DNA of 64,000 nucleotides from Massilia soli (GCF_016809835.1 NZ_JAFBIL020000009.1:62001-126000), one strand, 5' to 3'; shown: positions 8,408-17,845, counted from the first letter of the stretch. The notes: a model not told the origin generated them from the sequence alone. Numbers and translations are program-made.

Positions 8408-10209
8408 CGCTCGAGCACGTAACGCCCCGGCGCCGCGCCCAGCGAGCCGGTCACCGGCCGCGCCGCCACCATGCCCGTGGGCGACACCTGTTCAAGCCAG
8501 GCATGCCATTCCGGCCACCACGAGCCGGGCTTTTCTTCTGCCAGCGCGATCCACTTGTCCGGATCGACGTAGCGCGCGCCACGCTTGTGCGCCGCCGTGT
8601 AGTAACGCCTGCCGGCGCGTCCCGGTTCGCTGATGATGCCGGCGTTGTGGCCGCCGCTGGCAAGGACGAAGTTGACGTCGCAATGCGACATCAGGTGCAC
8701 CTTGTACACGGAACGCCAGGGCGCGACATGGTCGGTCATGGTCGCCACCGCAAACACCGGCACGTGCACGTCCGACAGCGCGATCGGCTTGCCATTGACC
8801 CGGTAGCGCCCCGAGAACAGGTCATTGTTGAGGAACAGCCGGCGCAGGTAGTCGCTGTGCATGCGGAACGGCATGCGCGTGGCGTCCGCGTTCCATGCCA
8901 TCAGGTCGTTCATCGGGGCGCGTTCGCCCAGCAGGTACTGGCTGACCGCGACCGACCATACCAGGTCGTTCGAGCGCAGCAGGCGAAACGCGCCGGCCAT
9001 CTGGCTATTGTCGAGGTAGCCCTGCTGCCACATCAGGTCTTCCAGCCACGCCACCTGGCTTTCATCGATGAACAGCATCAGTTCGCCGGCCTCGGAAAAA
9101 TCGGTCTGGGCCGCCAGCAGGGTGATCGAGTTGAGGTAGGCGCGCTGGTCGTGCTCGTAGGCGGCGGCCGCGATCGACAGCAAGGTGCCGCCAAGGCAAT
9201 AACCAACCGCATTGACCTTCTTGCCCGGCAATCGCTCGCGCAGCGTGTCGAACGCCCGCATCACCCCTTCATGGAGGTAGTCGTCCAGGCCCAGGTCGCG
9301 GTCTTCGACAGTCGGGTTGTGCCACGAGATCATGAACACGGTGTGGCCCTGCGACACCAGGTAGCGCACCAGCGAGTTGTGCGGCGACAAGTCCATGATG
9401 TAGTACTTCATGATCCAGGCCGGCACGATCAGCACCGGCTCGGCGTGGACGCTGGGCGTGGCCGGCGCGTACTGGATCAGCTCGATGAGGTGGTTGCGAA
9501 ACACCACTTCTCCGGGTGTTACCGCCACCTCGATGCCGGGCCGGAATGCTTCGGCGCCTTTGGGCGGAAGGCCGCGCCGTTGCAGGCTGATATCTTCGAG
9601 CAAGTTGATGGCGCCGCGCACCAGGTTGGCGCCGTGCTCGCGCGCCGTGGACCGGCTCACTTCAGGATTGGTGGCGATGAAGTTTACCGGCGAGACCAGG
9701 TCGAGCAACTGGCGCGCGACGAACGAGACCACCTGTTCGTGGTGCGTGGTGACGCCGTCGATGCCGGTCGTGGCGTTGTGCCACCACTGCTGGTTCAGCA
9801 AGAACGCCTGCTGCATCAGGTTATACGGCCAGCGCTGCCATGCGTCGCCGCGGAAGCGCCGGTCTTGCGGCAATGGGTCGATGCACGGCGCCGCGGCCTG
9901 CCCGAACGTGCTGCGCATGGCGTAGCCAAGCCAGCGCATGTCCTTGTTCCAGGCTTTTTCTGCCAGCCGCTGCCATTTTCCGGGCGATTGTGCGAGGTGC
10001 AGCATCCAGTCGCCCCAGGCCAGCGCCAGGCTGGTCGGCGAAATGCCCTGGGTAAATTGCGCCATGGTCGCGTGCAGCATGCGGTCCAGATTGCTGGGCG
10101 GTTCGATGTCGGTCGGCCGCACGCCGGCCAGGTCCGAGCGCGGCGCGCGCTGGTTGGCGACTTCGAGCGTATGCGATGTGTGGGCGTGCGCTGGCTTGCT
10201 CATTTCCAT
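8404..10209 (-). CDS. phaC: Poly(3-hydroxyalkanoate) synthase, class I
   Basis: This 601-residue enzyme polymerises (R)-3-hydroxyacyl-CoA into intracellular PHA granules. The lipase-box-like sequence GYCLGG places the catalytic Cys at residue 338. The Asp of MTDHVAPW and the His of GGHNAG complete the triad expected for PhaC, and WHNP (about 296-299) is a family signature. Length and a long N-terminal domain fit class I (no PhaE or PhaR partner needed). A GGAGAA site precedes the ATG. No phaA, phaB or phasin gene is adjacent, so monomer supply is encoded elsewhere. The Cys in place of Ser excludes a simple lipase. Confidence 0.93.
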   Translation of the reverse strand: MEMSKPAHAHTSHTLEVANQRAPRSDLAGVRPTDIEPPSNLDRMLHATMAQFTQGISPTSLALAWGDWMLHLAQSPGKWQRLAEKAWNKDMRWLGYAMRSTFGQAAAPCIDPLPQDRRFRGDAWQRWPYNLMQQAFLLNQQWWHNATTGIDGVTTHHEQVVSFVARQLLDLVSPVNFIATNPEVSRSTAREHGANLVRGAINLLEDISLQRRGLPPKGAEAFRPGIEVAVTPGEVVFRNHLIELIQYAPATPSVHAEPVLIVPAWIMKYYIMDLSPHNSLVRYLVSQGHTVFMISWHNPTVEDRDLGLDDYLHEGVMRAFDTLRERLPGKKVNAVGYCLGGTLLSIAAAAYEHDQRAYLNSITLLAAQTDFSEAGELMLFIDESQVAWLEDLMWQQGYLDNSQMAGAFRLLRSNDLVWSVAVSQYLLGERAPMNDLMAWNADATRMPFRMHSDYLRRLFLNNDLFSGRYRVNGKPIALSDVHVPVFAVATMTDHVAPWRSVYKVHLMSHCDVNFVLASGGHNAGIISEPGRAGRRYYTAAHKRGARYVDPDKWIALAEEKPGSWWPEWHAWLEQVSPTGMVAARPVTGSLGAAPGRYVLER

Positions 10210-10358
10210 GACGTTCTCCGGGCTGCGGCAGGTTGAACGACCAGCATCCTATCCAGGCGAAATGCAAACTTGAGCAGCGTCAATGGTGCGCAGGTTGGCC
10301 GCCGAATGGAGTACCCTCGATGATCATAATATCTGCGACCGCCGAAGGAAGCCCAGTA

Positions 10359-10799
10359 ATGACAGGCGAATCTAAAAGCGCGGGTGCGAGCACTGCCAGG
10401 CTCACCGTGCCTGTACATCAGGAAGAACTGCATGTCGGCGTTCGCACGGTCGATACCGGGCGCGGCGTACGGGTCCACAAAACCGTCGGCGAGCACGGTC
10501 AACTGATCGAGGAAACGCTGATGCACGACGAGATCGACGTGCGCCACGTGCCCGTCGACAAAATTATCGCCCTGTCCGACGCGCCTGCTTCGCGCTACGA
10601 AGGCGACACGCTGATCGTTCCAGTACTGGAGGAAATCCTGGTAGTCGAAAAACGCCTGCGCATCAAGGAAGAGATCCATATCACCCGCAGCAAGCGCCCG
10701 CAGCGTTTCTCGGAGACCGTTGTCGTCAAGTCGGAAACGGCCGCCGTCGAACGTTTCGATGAAGGCCCCGATGTGCCGGGGAATGACCTGCACGGGTAA
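10359..10799 (+). CDS. DUF2382 (YsnF/AvaK) stress-type protein, single domain
   Basis: A 146-residue protein made almost entirely of one DUF2382 domain: VPVHQEELHVGVRTVDTGRG, then a duplicated strand pattern ending in VVVEKRLRIKEEIHITRSK-like charged repeats. The domain is found in YsnF and AvaK proteins linked to stress and membranes; its biochemical role is unknown. The start at 10359 is supported by AAGGA upstream and by the point where domain-like sequence begins. The next gene, 27 bases downstream on the same strand, carries the same domain at its C-terminus, so the pair is probably one stress operon. Confidence 0.8.
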   Translation: MTGESKSAGASTARLTVPVHQEELHVGVRTVDTGRGVRVHKTVGEHGQLIEETLMHDEIDVRHVPVDKIIALSDAPASRYEGDTLIVPVLEEILVVEKRLRIKEEIHITRSKRPQRFSETVVVKSETAAVERFDEGPDVPGNDLHG

Positions 10800-10826
10800 T
10801 GATCAACAGTTTGGAGGAAATAAATC

Positions 10827-11921
10827 ATGCAACATACACTTATCGCCGTATTTGATAATCGCAGCGACGCCCAGAAGGCCATGGACGATTTGCTTGCCTC
10901 GGGCTTCGCGCGCTCCGACCTGCGCCTGTCGGAAGGCGACGCCCAGGCCGGCGCCGGCGCATCGGGCGCCCTGCACGAAGACGAATCGATGGGCGAGAGC
11001 ATCAAGCACTTCTTCAGCGACTTGTTCGGCAGCGACCGGGGCGACCGCATGGAGACATACAACGAAGCGATCTCGCGCGGGCATTACGTGCTGAGCGTAA
11101 CTGCCCCCAACGAGCCGGAAGTCGAGCGCGCCGCCGACCTGGTCGAGCGCTACGGTCCCGTGGACATCGATGAGAAATCGTCAGCCTGGTCTGCCGGCTC
11201 GACGGCAGGCGGCGGCGCCGTTGCGCGCCAGCAGTCGGCCCACCTGTCGCAGCAATCGGGCGCCGGATCGGCACAGGCCAGTCGCAGCGGCTCGATGCAG
11301 TACGCAAATACCGAGTCGCAGTCTATTCCGGTGGTGCAAGAAGAACTCAAGGTTGGCAAGCGCGAGGTCCAGCGCGGCGGCGTGCGCATCTACTCGCACG
11401 TCGTCGAGACGCCGGTCGACGAAAGCGTCAACCTGCGCGAAGAGCATGTCACCGTGCAGCGCCGCGCCATCGACAAGATGGTCGACCCGGCCGACGTGCC
11501 CGCGTTCCAGGAAAAATCGTTCGAGATGCGCGAGACTGCCGAAGAAGCAGTCGTCGAGAAATCCGCGCGCCTGGTCGAGGAGGTCGTCATCGGCAAGGAA
11601 GTCACCAGCCGCGAAGAGCACATTACCGATACCCTGCGCCGCACCGAGGTGGAAGTCGAGCAGCTGTCGGGGGCGGATGACGATGAAAGTTATCGCAGCC
11701 ACTGGAGCAGCACGTACGCCGGCACCGGTCGAAGCTATGACGAGCTTGCGCCAGCCTACCAGTATGGCAGCGAGATGCGCCGCAGCGAGCTGTATCGCGG
11801 GCGTCCGTTCGAGGATGTGGAAACCGACCTGCGCTCGGACTGGGCAAGGACGCATCCGAGCTCGGCCTGGGAGAATTTCAAGGCCGCCGTCAAGCATGGC
11901 TGGGACCGGATGACGAGCTAA
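10827..11921 (+). CDS. Stress protein with N-terminal 17M-like domain and C-terminal DUF2382 domain
   Basis: This 364-residue protein has two parts. Residues 1-110 (HTLIAVFDNRSDAQKAMDDL onward) resemble the general stress protein 17M/YflT fold. A Ser/Gln-rich linker (about 120-160) leads to a DUF2382 domain (about 165-290) with the same VVQEELKVGKREV opening as the upstream single-domain protein. The C-terminal tail is Arg/Ser/Tyr-rich and ends in an amphipathic helix. A GGAGG site lies upstream of the ATG. Both genes likely respond to general stress, but no promoter for an alternative sigma factor was identified. A strong hairpin terminator follows. Confidence 0.85.
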   Translation: MQHTLIAVFDNRSDAQKAMDDLLASGFARSDLRLSEGDAQAGAGASGALHEDESMGESIKHFFSDLFGSDRGDRMETYNEAISRGHYVLSVTAPNEPEVERAADLVERYGPVDIDEKSSAWSAGSTAGGGAVARQQSAHLSQQSGAGSAQASRSGSMQYANTESQSIPVVQEELKVGKREVQRGGVRIYSHVVETPVDESVNLREEHVTVQRRAIDKMVDPADVPAFQEKSFEMRETAEEAVVEKSARLVEEVVIGKEVTSREEHITDTLRRTEVEVEQLSGADDDESYRSHWSSTYAGTGRSYDELAPAYQYGSEMRRSELYRGRPFEDVETDLRSDWARTHPSSAWENFKAAVKHGWDRMTS

Positions 11922-11927
11922 GGCGCG

Positions 11928-11963
11928 ACACCGCCGCTCGCGCGTGCGCGGGAGCGGCGGTGT
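11928..11963. terminator. Strong bidirectional hairpin terminator
   Basis: A perfect 12-bp inverted repeat (11928-11939 pairing with 11952-11963, arms ACACCGCCGCTC and GAGCGGCGGTGT, 12-base loop) lies between the convergent stress gene and the M16 peptidase gene, 7 and 27 bases from their stops. T-tracts are weak on both sides, so it may work with Rho or simply block 3' decay. Confidence 0.7.
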
Positions 11964-11990
11964 TCGATGGTGCGTCGGTCCGCGTCGTCG

Positions 11991-14828
11991 TTACTTCGCA
12001 AACGCCTGGCTTGCCGGCGTAATCGTCACCGCTTCCGGACGAATATTCAGCCTGGTCGCGCCGATCGCCTTGTCTTCATCGAGCAAGGCCTTCGGCTTCT
12101 CCGCGTCGTACTTGATCGCCGAGAATACATCGCTGACCAGCTTGTCCTTCAGACCGGCCGCATCCTTGGTGATCATCACCACCGACAGGTTCTTGGCCGA
12201 CAAGTGCTTGCGCACCGCCGCATTCACATCCTCCACGGTCAGCTTCGACAAGCCATCGCGCATCATCGTGGTGAATTCCGGCGTGCCGTACCACTTCGAA
12301 TCGAGCGCATAGCCCAGATACTGGTCCTGGGTGGCGGTCATGACGAAGACGTTCTTCATCAGGTAGTCGCGGGTGGTCTCGAACTGCGCGCGCGTCATGC
12401 CTTGCGCGATGAACTTGTCCAGCTCGGTCAACGCGACGCGCAGCGCGAAGTGGGCGTTGTCCGGTGCGACAGGGCGGATCCAGACTTCGAACAACTGCGC
12501 CTTGCGGCCCAGGTTGGGGTTCGGGAAGAACTGGAACATGCCGTTCGGGAAGGCTTCAATGTAGGCGTAGTCACCGTAGTTCATGCCGCGCACTTCGCGG
12601 ATGCGCTGGTACAGGTAGGAACTCGACGCCCGATGCTCGCCGAGGTAAGCCTTGGCCAGCCACAGCGCCGGGAAGTCGGCGTGCGAGCGGGTCACGACAG
12701 TCGGCAGGCCGAACGAAATGGCCGTGGCGCGCGTATTTTTCTCGATGATTTCCACTTCGAGGCCGTTCGGCATGCGGCCCTTTGGCGCCGCGCCATACGA
12801 CATGCCCGCGCCTTGCGGCAGTGCCGCCAGCGACTTCTTCAGCGAGGCGATCTGGGCTTCCGACACATCACCGGAAATGCCCACCTGCAGCGCGCCCTGG
12901 GTATAGGCCTTCTTGTAGAACGCCTTGACGTCGTCCAGCGTGATCGCGTCGATGCCCGCCAGCGTACCGAGCACCGGGTGGCCGTACGGCGTGCCGTCGA
13001 ACACATTGGTCTGCAGCCGCTCCTTGGCGAACTCTTCTTCGTTGTTGTCCTTCAGATCGAGCTGCAGGGCGTTCTTTTGCGCATCCTTGAGGCGGCGGAA
13101 ATCTTCCTCGCGGAAGCCCGGCGACATCAGCAGCGGCAGCGCAACGTCGGCGTACTCGGACCAGTTGTCCTTGTGGATGGAGCCGGTGAAGGTGGTCATT
13201 TCCTTGTCGATTTGCTCCTCGAAGCTGCCGGCGATCGGGAACAGCGCCTTGGTCACTTCGTCGATCTTGCGTTCGCTAGAACCGGCCAACGCCACCATCG
13301 CCGCGGTCAGCGCCGCCAGGCCTTCCTTGCCTTTCGGATCATGCGCCGAGCCTGCGGTGAACAGCAGCTTGAAGCGCAGCTGCGGCAGCGCCGACTTCTG
13401 CACCAGCACGTCAAACTTTGCCTCGCCCGCTGGCGGCGCCAGCTGGTCGAGCTTTGGCAGGCTTGCCATGGCGGCGGGCATCGGCTGGTGCGACAAGGTC
13501 GTGACGATCATGCCGTCATCGGTCAGGTACTTGCGCGCGGCCGCCTGCAGATCGGCCGGCGTGAGCGAATCGACCAGGCGGTAGTAGCGGTTGAGCGTGC
13601 CATACGAACGGTTGAAGTGGACGTACGACGCCAGCGTGCTGGCGATCTGCTCGGTGTTGTCGAGCGAACGCACCAGGCCGTATTTCTTGGCCGACTTGGC
13701 GTCAGCCAGCTCGCGGGCCGATACCGGGGTGCTGCGCAGTTGGGCAACGGTCTGCATGATCGCGTCGCGTACGTACACGGCGTCCTCAGGCTTCTTGACG
13801 CGCGCGGCGATGGTCGCCAGGTTGGCGTCGACGCGGTTCGGGCTGTAGTCGAACAGCTGGTCGACCTTCTGTTCATCCTGCACCAGGCGCTTGTACAGCG
13901 GCGAGGTATTGCCGAACGCCAGGGACAGCAAGGTCGACAGGGCGGCCTGGTCTTTGACGGTGTCGGAGAATGCCGGCGCGCGGAAGGCGACGGTGACGAA
14001 CGGCAGGGTCGGGCTGGTCCACGGCACGTGCTTGTAGATGGCGCCGCGCGGAGCCGGCTCGGCCGGCACTTCGGCCTTGTAGCTGCCGCGCTGCCACTTG
14101 GCCCAGTATTTCTCGACCAGCGCGATGGTTTTCTTTGGATCGACATCGCCGGCGATGATCAGGGCGGTGCGTTCCGGCCGGTACCAGCGGTCGAAGAAGA
14201 CTTTCGAGTATGCATACTGGTTGGGCATGTCCTCGATGTCTTTCAGGAAGCCCATCGTGGTGTGCTTGTAGGTGTGGGTGGTGAACGCGGCGTCGCGCTG
14301 CACTTCGATCAGTTTCGAGATCGGGTTGGCGCTGTTCTTGTTGTATTCGCCCAGTACCGCGCGCGACTCGGTCTTGAATGGGCCTTCTTCGTACTCCAGG
14401 TTCTGGAAGCGGTCGGCCTCGACCTTCAGGATGGTCTCGAGGTCTTCCTTGGCGAAGGTGGTGTAGTAGTTGGTCAGGTCGTCGCTGGTGTAGGCGTTCT
14501 GGCGCGCACCGGAGCGGGTAATGACTTCCTGGTACTTTGCGGGCGGATACGCCTTGGTGCCGCGGAACATCATGTGTTCGAAGAAGTGGGCGAATCCCGA
14601 CTTGCCCGGTTCGATTTCGTTACGCGATCCGGTCTGCACCGGGATATGTACCGACACCAGGTTTGGGAAACCGGTCGGTACGACGATGATCTTCAGACCG
14701 TTTGGCAAGGTTTTCTCGGTTGCCGTGAACGGCAACACGTCGCCTGTGGCCGGCGCGCTCTTCGGCGCTGCGGCCGCGAGCACGGGCAGCCCGAGCGCGA
14801 AGAGGGTAATCGGGATAAGTTTGGACAC
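11991..14828 (-). CDS. M16-family (insulinase/pitrilysin) zinc metallopeptidase, periplasmic
   Basis: This 945-residue protein has a signal peptide (cleaved near LAAAA, residue 22) and two fused M16 halves. The first half carries the inverted zinc motif HFFEH within GFAHFFEHMMFRG (near residue 80), with the later Glu in ESRAVLGEY as third ligand. The second half lacks HxxEH, as usual for the inactive partner domain. It should degrade or process peptides in the periplasm. The GTG at 14828 is chosen because GGAGA lies just upstream; a TTG 24 bases earlier is possible. It is a single gene. Confidence 0.9.
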   Translation of the reverse strand: MSKLIPITLFALGLPVLAAAAPKSAPATGDVLPFTATEKTLPNGLKIIVVPTGFPNLVSVHIPVQTGSRNEIEPGKSGFAHFFEHMMFRGTKAYPPAKYQEVITRSGARQNAYTSDDLTNYYTTFAKEDLETILKVEADRFQNLEYEEGPFKTESRAVLGEYNKNSANPISKLIEVQRDAAFTTHTYKHTTMGFLKDIEDMPNQYAYSKVFFDRWYRPERTALIIAGDVDPKKTIALVEKYWAKWQRGSYKAEVPAEPAPRGAIYKHVPWTSPTLPFVTVAFRAPAFSDTVKDQAALSTLLSLAFGNTSPLYKRLVQDEQKVDQLFDYSPNRVDANLATIAARVKKPEDAVYVRDAIMQTVAQLRSTPVSARELADAKSAKKYGLVRSLDNTEQIASTLASYVHFNRSYGTLNRYYRLVDSLTPADLQAAARKYLTDDGMIVTTLSHQPMPAAMASLPKLDQLAPPAGEAKFDVLVQKSALPQLRFKLLFTAGSAHDPKGKEGLAALTAAMVALAGSSERKIDEVTKALFPIAGSFEEQIDKEMTTFTGSIHKDNWSEYADVALPLLMSPGFREEDFRRLKDAQKNALQLDLKDNNEEEFAKERLQTNVFDGTPYGHPVLGTLAGIDAITLDDVKAFYKKAYTQGALQVGISGDVSEAQIASLKKSLAALPQGAGMSYGAAPKGRMPNGLEVEIIEKNTRATAISFGLPTVVTRSHADFPALWLAKAYLGEHRASSSYLYQRIREVRGMNYGDYAYIEAFPNGMFQFFPNPNLGRKAQLFEVWIRPVAPDNAHFALRVALTELDKFIAQGMTRAQFETTRDYLMKNVFVMTATQDQYLGYALDSKWYGTPEFTTMMRDGLSKLTVEDVNAAVRKHLSAKNLSVVMITKDAAGLKDKLVSDVFSAIKYDAEKPKALLDEDKAIGATRLNIRPEAVTITPASQAFAK

Positions 14829-14989
14829 GCTGTCTCCATGTTGAACTGACAAGCGGGCAAGGATAGTTTAATCGCTCGTCATAGGACAAGGAAAATTCGC
14901 GCAGCGTCGCAAAAACGTCGATATCCGCGCGGGCGCGGGTCGCTGGATTGAGCGGCCCGGCCGCGCCGGGCGGCCGGGCATGGCCGGGG

Positions 14990-15979
14990 TCAGGCCGGTT
15001 CGGTGGCGGGAAGGCTGATACGGTTGCGGCCCATGTGCTTGGCGCGGTACAGCGCCGTGTCGGCAGTCGAGACCAGCTCCGAGGGGTCGGTGCCGTTCGA
15101 TGCGAGCGCGGTGGCGGCGCCGATGCTGACGGTGATCCGGCCATCGCGGGCGAACTTGTTGGGCATGCGCAGCTGCTCGACCCGTGCGCGGATGCGTTCG
15201 GCGACGATGGCCGCGCCCTTGAGCGCCTGGTTCGGCAAGATCACGGCAAATTCTTCGCCGCCATAGCGCGCCACCAGGTCGTTCGCGCGCATTTCGGACG
15301 CCACCGCCTTGGCGATCCGCTTCAGGCATTCGTCGCCGCCGAGGTGGCCGTTGGCATCGTTGTAGGCCTTGAAGTTGTCCACGTCGACCATCAGCAGCGA
15401 CAAGGGCTGCTTCTGGCGCATCGCACGCGCCCATTCGGCCTTCAGCGTGTCGTCGAAGCAGCGCCGGTTGGCCAGCCCGGTGAGGCCGTCGCGCGTGGCC
15501 AGCTGCTCCAGCGCGAGCTGGGCTTGCTTCTCCGCGGTCATGTCGCGCAGCGTCTCGACCACGGCAATGAGCTTGTTGTTGTCGTCGAAGACGGGGCTGG
15601 CGTCGGCGGCGAGGTAGCGGCGTCCGGCGCGCGGCATGTCGCACCAGCTTTCGGCGCACAGCTGGGTGCCGGCGAGCATATCGCCTTTTACTGAACTGTA
15701 CAGCCGCGTGATGTCGCCCGGGCTGTTCTGGATGACCAGGTCGGCCAGGGTAGGGCGCAGCTCCTGGTAAAAGCTGCGCCAGTGGTCGCGCGTACCGAGC
15801 ACTTCTTCGGCAAGCACGCCGGTGAGGCGCTCGCAGGCGCGGTTCCAGATTATCACGCGCCGTTCGGTATCGAGCACGAACGCCGGTACCGCCAGCGTCT
15901 CCATCAGCCGGTTGGCGAAAATCCGCTCAGGATTGCCGCTGCCTTCATCCAGGCACTGAATTGTCGTTGCGCTCATCAT
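14990..15979 (-). CDS. PAS-GGDEF diguanylate cyclase
   Basis: A 329-residue cytoplasmic protein with a PAS sensor domain (about 22-150) and a GGDEF domain (about 160-320). The active-site motif is GGEEF at 240-244, which supports catalytic activity making cyclic di-GMP from GTP. An RxxD inhibitory site (RAND, 231-234) sits exactly five residues before it, so product feedback inhibition is expected. No transmembrane segment is seen. It lies 93 bases downstream of a histidine kinase gene on the same strand, so they may be co-expressed. The ligand or cofactor of the PAS domain is not evident. Confidence 0.92.
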   Translation of the reverse strand: MMSATTIQCLDEGSGNPERIFANRLMETLAVPAFVLDTERRVIIWNRACERLTGVLAEEVLGTRDHWRSFYQELRPTLADLVIQNSPGDITRLYSSVKGDMLAGTQLCAESWCDMPRAGRRYLAADASPVFDDNNKLIAVVETLRDMTAEKQAQLALEQLATRDGLTGLANRRCFDDTLKAEWARAMRQKQPLSLLMVDVDNFKAYNDANGHLGGDECLKRIAKAVASEMRANDLVARYGGEEFAVILPNQALKGAAIVAERIRARVEQLRMPNKFARDGRITVSIGAATALASNGTDPSELVSTADTALYRAKHMGRNRISLPATEPA

Positions 15980-16072
15980 GGGCCGTTCCCTCTTTTTAAT
16001 AGCTGGCTGGCTGCGAGAAATAACTGTCCTGCGGAACTTATTTTCCTACCGGAACTAATTTCGACACTTGAT

Positions 16073-17023
16073 CTAGGCCAATCCATGCGGCGATGCCGCG
16101 CCGCCGAGCGTCAACGCCCGGGTGAGCGGTACGGCGATGCTTAGCTGGCAACCGCCACCCGGCGGACTGTCGATGCTCACCGACCCGCCGACCGCAGCGA
16201 CGCGGTCGCGGATGCCATCCAGGCCGCGGCAATCGGCAGCATGGTGGCGCTTGATGCCGGTCCCATTGTCGCGAATTGCCAAATTGACACTTCCGGGCGC
16301 GCAGCTGAGGTCGACCCGCACTTCTGTTGCCTGCGCGTGGCGCGCGACGTTCGAGAGCGACTCCTGCAAGATGCGGAACAACATCGCATCGAGCTCTTTG
16401 CCGTTGTCAAACGCAGCAGGGTCGGCGCTGAAGCAGTGCTCGATGCCGTTCAGCCGCGAAAACTCGCTCAGTTGCCATTCCATCGCGAAGCGCAGGCCGG
16501 CGTCGAGGGCCGGTGGACGCAGGTCATTGATGATGCCGCGCAGCGACCTGATCGCCAAGTCAAGGTTGCGGACCATGATGCCGAGTTGGGCGTTGAGCTG
16601 GGGATCGGCGCCGCGCGTCGACCGCTGCAGCAAGGTCAGCTCGATTTTCAGCGCCATCAGGTTCTGGCCGAGGTCGTCGTGGATGTCGCGCGCGATGCGC
16701 AGCCGTTCGGTGTCGCGCACGGCTTCCTGCTGCTCGAGCAGACGGCACAGCACCTTGTGGGTTTCGGCCAGGGCCCGCTCGGCCAGCGCCCGGGCATGCC
16801 GCTCCACGCCGAGCTGCACCTGGGCGTCGTTGCGGCGGTCGTCGACACCAACGCGGTAGCGCAGCAGCGTGTGCAAGACCCAGCCGAGCGCCAGCAGCCA
16901 GAGCGCAGCCACCATCAGCGCGGGCGTCTGCGCGCTCCAGGCGGCGGGACTGAATGCGCGGCTGGGCGCGCATGCGCCACCAAACAGGAGGGCGGCGCTG
17001 AGGTAACGGGGAACGCGTTTCAT
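16073..17023 (-). CDS. NarL-type sensor histidine kinase (HisKA_3), orphan
   Basis: A 316-residue membrane kinase. The N-terminus has a hydrophobic stretch (1-25) and a clear helix (about 34-55), with almost no periplasmic domain. The dimerisation/phosphoacceptor box IARDIHDDLGQ places H115 as the phosphorylated residue. The HATPase domain (about 205-305) shows the N and G boxes (DNGTGI, then GGGCQLSI). This architecture pairs with LuxR/NarL-type regulators, but no such regulator gene is in the window; the next gene is a diguanylate cyclase lacking a receiver domain. The signal is unknown. Confidence 0.87.
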   Translation of the reverse strand: MKRVPRYLSAALLFGGACAPSRAFSPAAWSAQTPALMVAALWLLALGWVLHTLLRYRVGVDDRRNDAQVQLGVERHARALAERALAETHKVLCRLLEQQEAVRDTERLRIARDIHDDLGQNLMALKIELTLLQRSTRGADPQLNAQLGIMVRNLDLAIRSLRGIINDLRPPALDAGLRFAMEWQLSEFSRLNGIEHCFSADPAAFDNGKELDAMLFRILQESLSNVARHAQATEVRVDLSCAPGSVNLAIRDNGTGIKRHHAADCRGLDGIRDRVAAVGGSVSIDSPPGGGCQLSIAVPLTRALTLGGAASPHGLA

Positions 17024-17171
17024 GGCATCCTTCCTGCAGGGCAGAATCGACCTGTATCAAGGTACAGCGTGCTGCTGTTGAGCTTCTTGTCCACGATCAA
17101 ATACTTGCGTAGCGGGAAGAAATCATGCCGGTGGCGAAAATACTGCTTACCCGGCTGACGGCTTGTCGCGG

Positions 17172-17177
17172 TATAAT
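17172..17177 (+). promoter_or_regulatory. Putative -10 box for queE-queD-tadA
   Basis: A perfect TATAAT lies 28 bases before the GTG start of queE. No good -35 is visible at 16-18 bases, so it may depend on context or an activator. It also argues against the TTG start at 17163, which would lie upstream of the -10 box. Confidence 0.4.
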
Positions 17178-17204
17178 GGAAGGTTGACGATTGAGGCAAT
17201 CCCC

Positions 17205-17840
17205 GTGACTTACAGTATTAAAGAGATGTTTTACACACTGCAAGGCGAAGGCGCGCACGCCGGGCGCCCTGCGGTGTTTTGCCGATTTTCCGGCTGCAAC
17301 CTGTGGACTGGCCGCGAAATCGACCGTGCGACCGCAGTCTGCCAGTTTTGCGACACCGACTTCGTCGGCACGGATGGCGAACTGGGTGGAAAATTCCCCA
17401 CAGCGGCAGAGCTTGCGGCGCGTATCGACAGCTTGTGGCCAGCTTCTTATCCAGCGAGCAAGTACGTCGTGTTCACGGGCGGCGAGCCGCTGCTCCAGCT
17501 CGACGCCACCCTGATCGACGCCATGCACGCGGCCGGCTTTACCATCGCCATTGAAACCAACGGCACCCTGCCGGTGCCGCCAGGCGTCGACTGGATTTGC
17601 GTCAGCCCGAAGATGGGTTCGAAGCTGGTGGTGGAAAAGGGCAGCGAGATCAAGGTCGTCATTCCGCAGGCCAACCAGGACCTGGGCGCCTACGAACACC
17701 TCGACTTCGAGAATTTCTTCGTCCAGCCGATGGACGGTCCGCTGGCCGAATTCAACACCCGTCTCGCCATCGAGACTTGCAAGCGCAATCCCAAGTGGAA
17801 GCTGAGCCTGCAAACCCACAAACTCCTCCAGATACCCTGA
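17205..17840 (+). CDS. queE: 7-carboxy-7-deazaguanine synthase (radical SAM)
   Basis: This 211-residue enzyme converts 6-carboxy-5,6,7,8-tetrahydropterin to 7-carboxy-7-deazaguanine in the queuosine/preQ0 pathway. The cluster-binding cysteines are C31, C46 and C49, that is CX14CX2C instead of the usual radical-SAM CX3CX2C. This expanded loop is known for Burkholderia-type QueE and supports the call. A GGE segment (FTGGEPLLQ) follows for SAM binding. The GTG at 17205 with GAGG eight bases upstream fits the family N-terminus (TYSIKEMFYTLQGEG). queD follows after 5 bases, and its product is the substrate. Confidence 0.95.
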   Translation: MTYSIKEMFYTLQGEGAHAGRPAVFCRFSGCNLWTGREIDRATAVCQFCDTDFVGTDGELGGKFPTAAELAARIDSLWPASYPASKYVVFTGGEPLLQLDATLIDAMHAAGFTIAIETNGTLPVPPGVDWICVSPKMGSKLVVEKGSEIKVVIPQANQDLGAYEHLDFENFFVQPMDGPLAEFNTRLAIETCKRNPKWKLSLQTHKLLQIP

Positions 17841-17845
17841 ACGCA

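Noticed and set aside
8404-10209. PHA synthase as a generic lipase
   Set aside because: The elbow nucleophile is Cys in GYCLGG and the N-terminal domain matches PhaC.
8503-10236. A 577-codon plus-strand frame opposite phaC
   Set aside because: phaC has the Cys triad and family motifs; the antisense frame is not protein-like.
11967-14849. A 960-codon open frame opposite the M16 peptidase gene
   Set aside because: The minus-strand gene has a signal peptide, HxxEH and family-wide similarity; the plus frame is Arg/Gln/His/Val-rich without motifs, as expected of an antisense frame in high-GC DNA.
17163-17204. Upstream TTG start for queE
   Set aside because: It lies before the TATAAT box and adds residues not found in the family; the GTG at 17205 has a better ribosome site.
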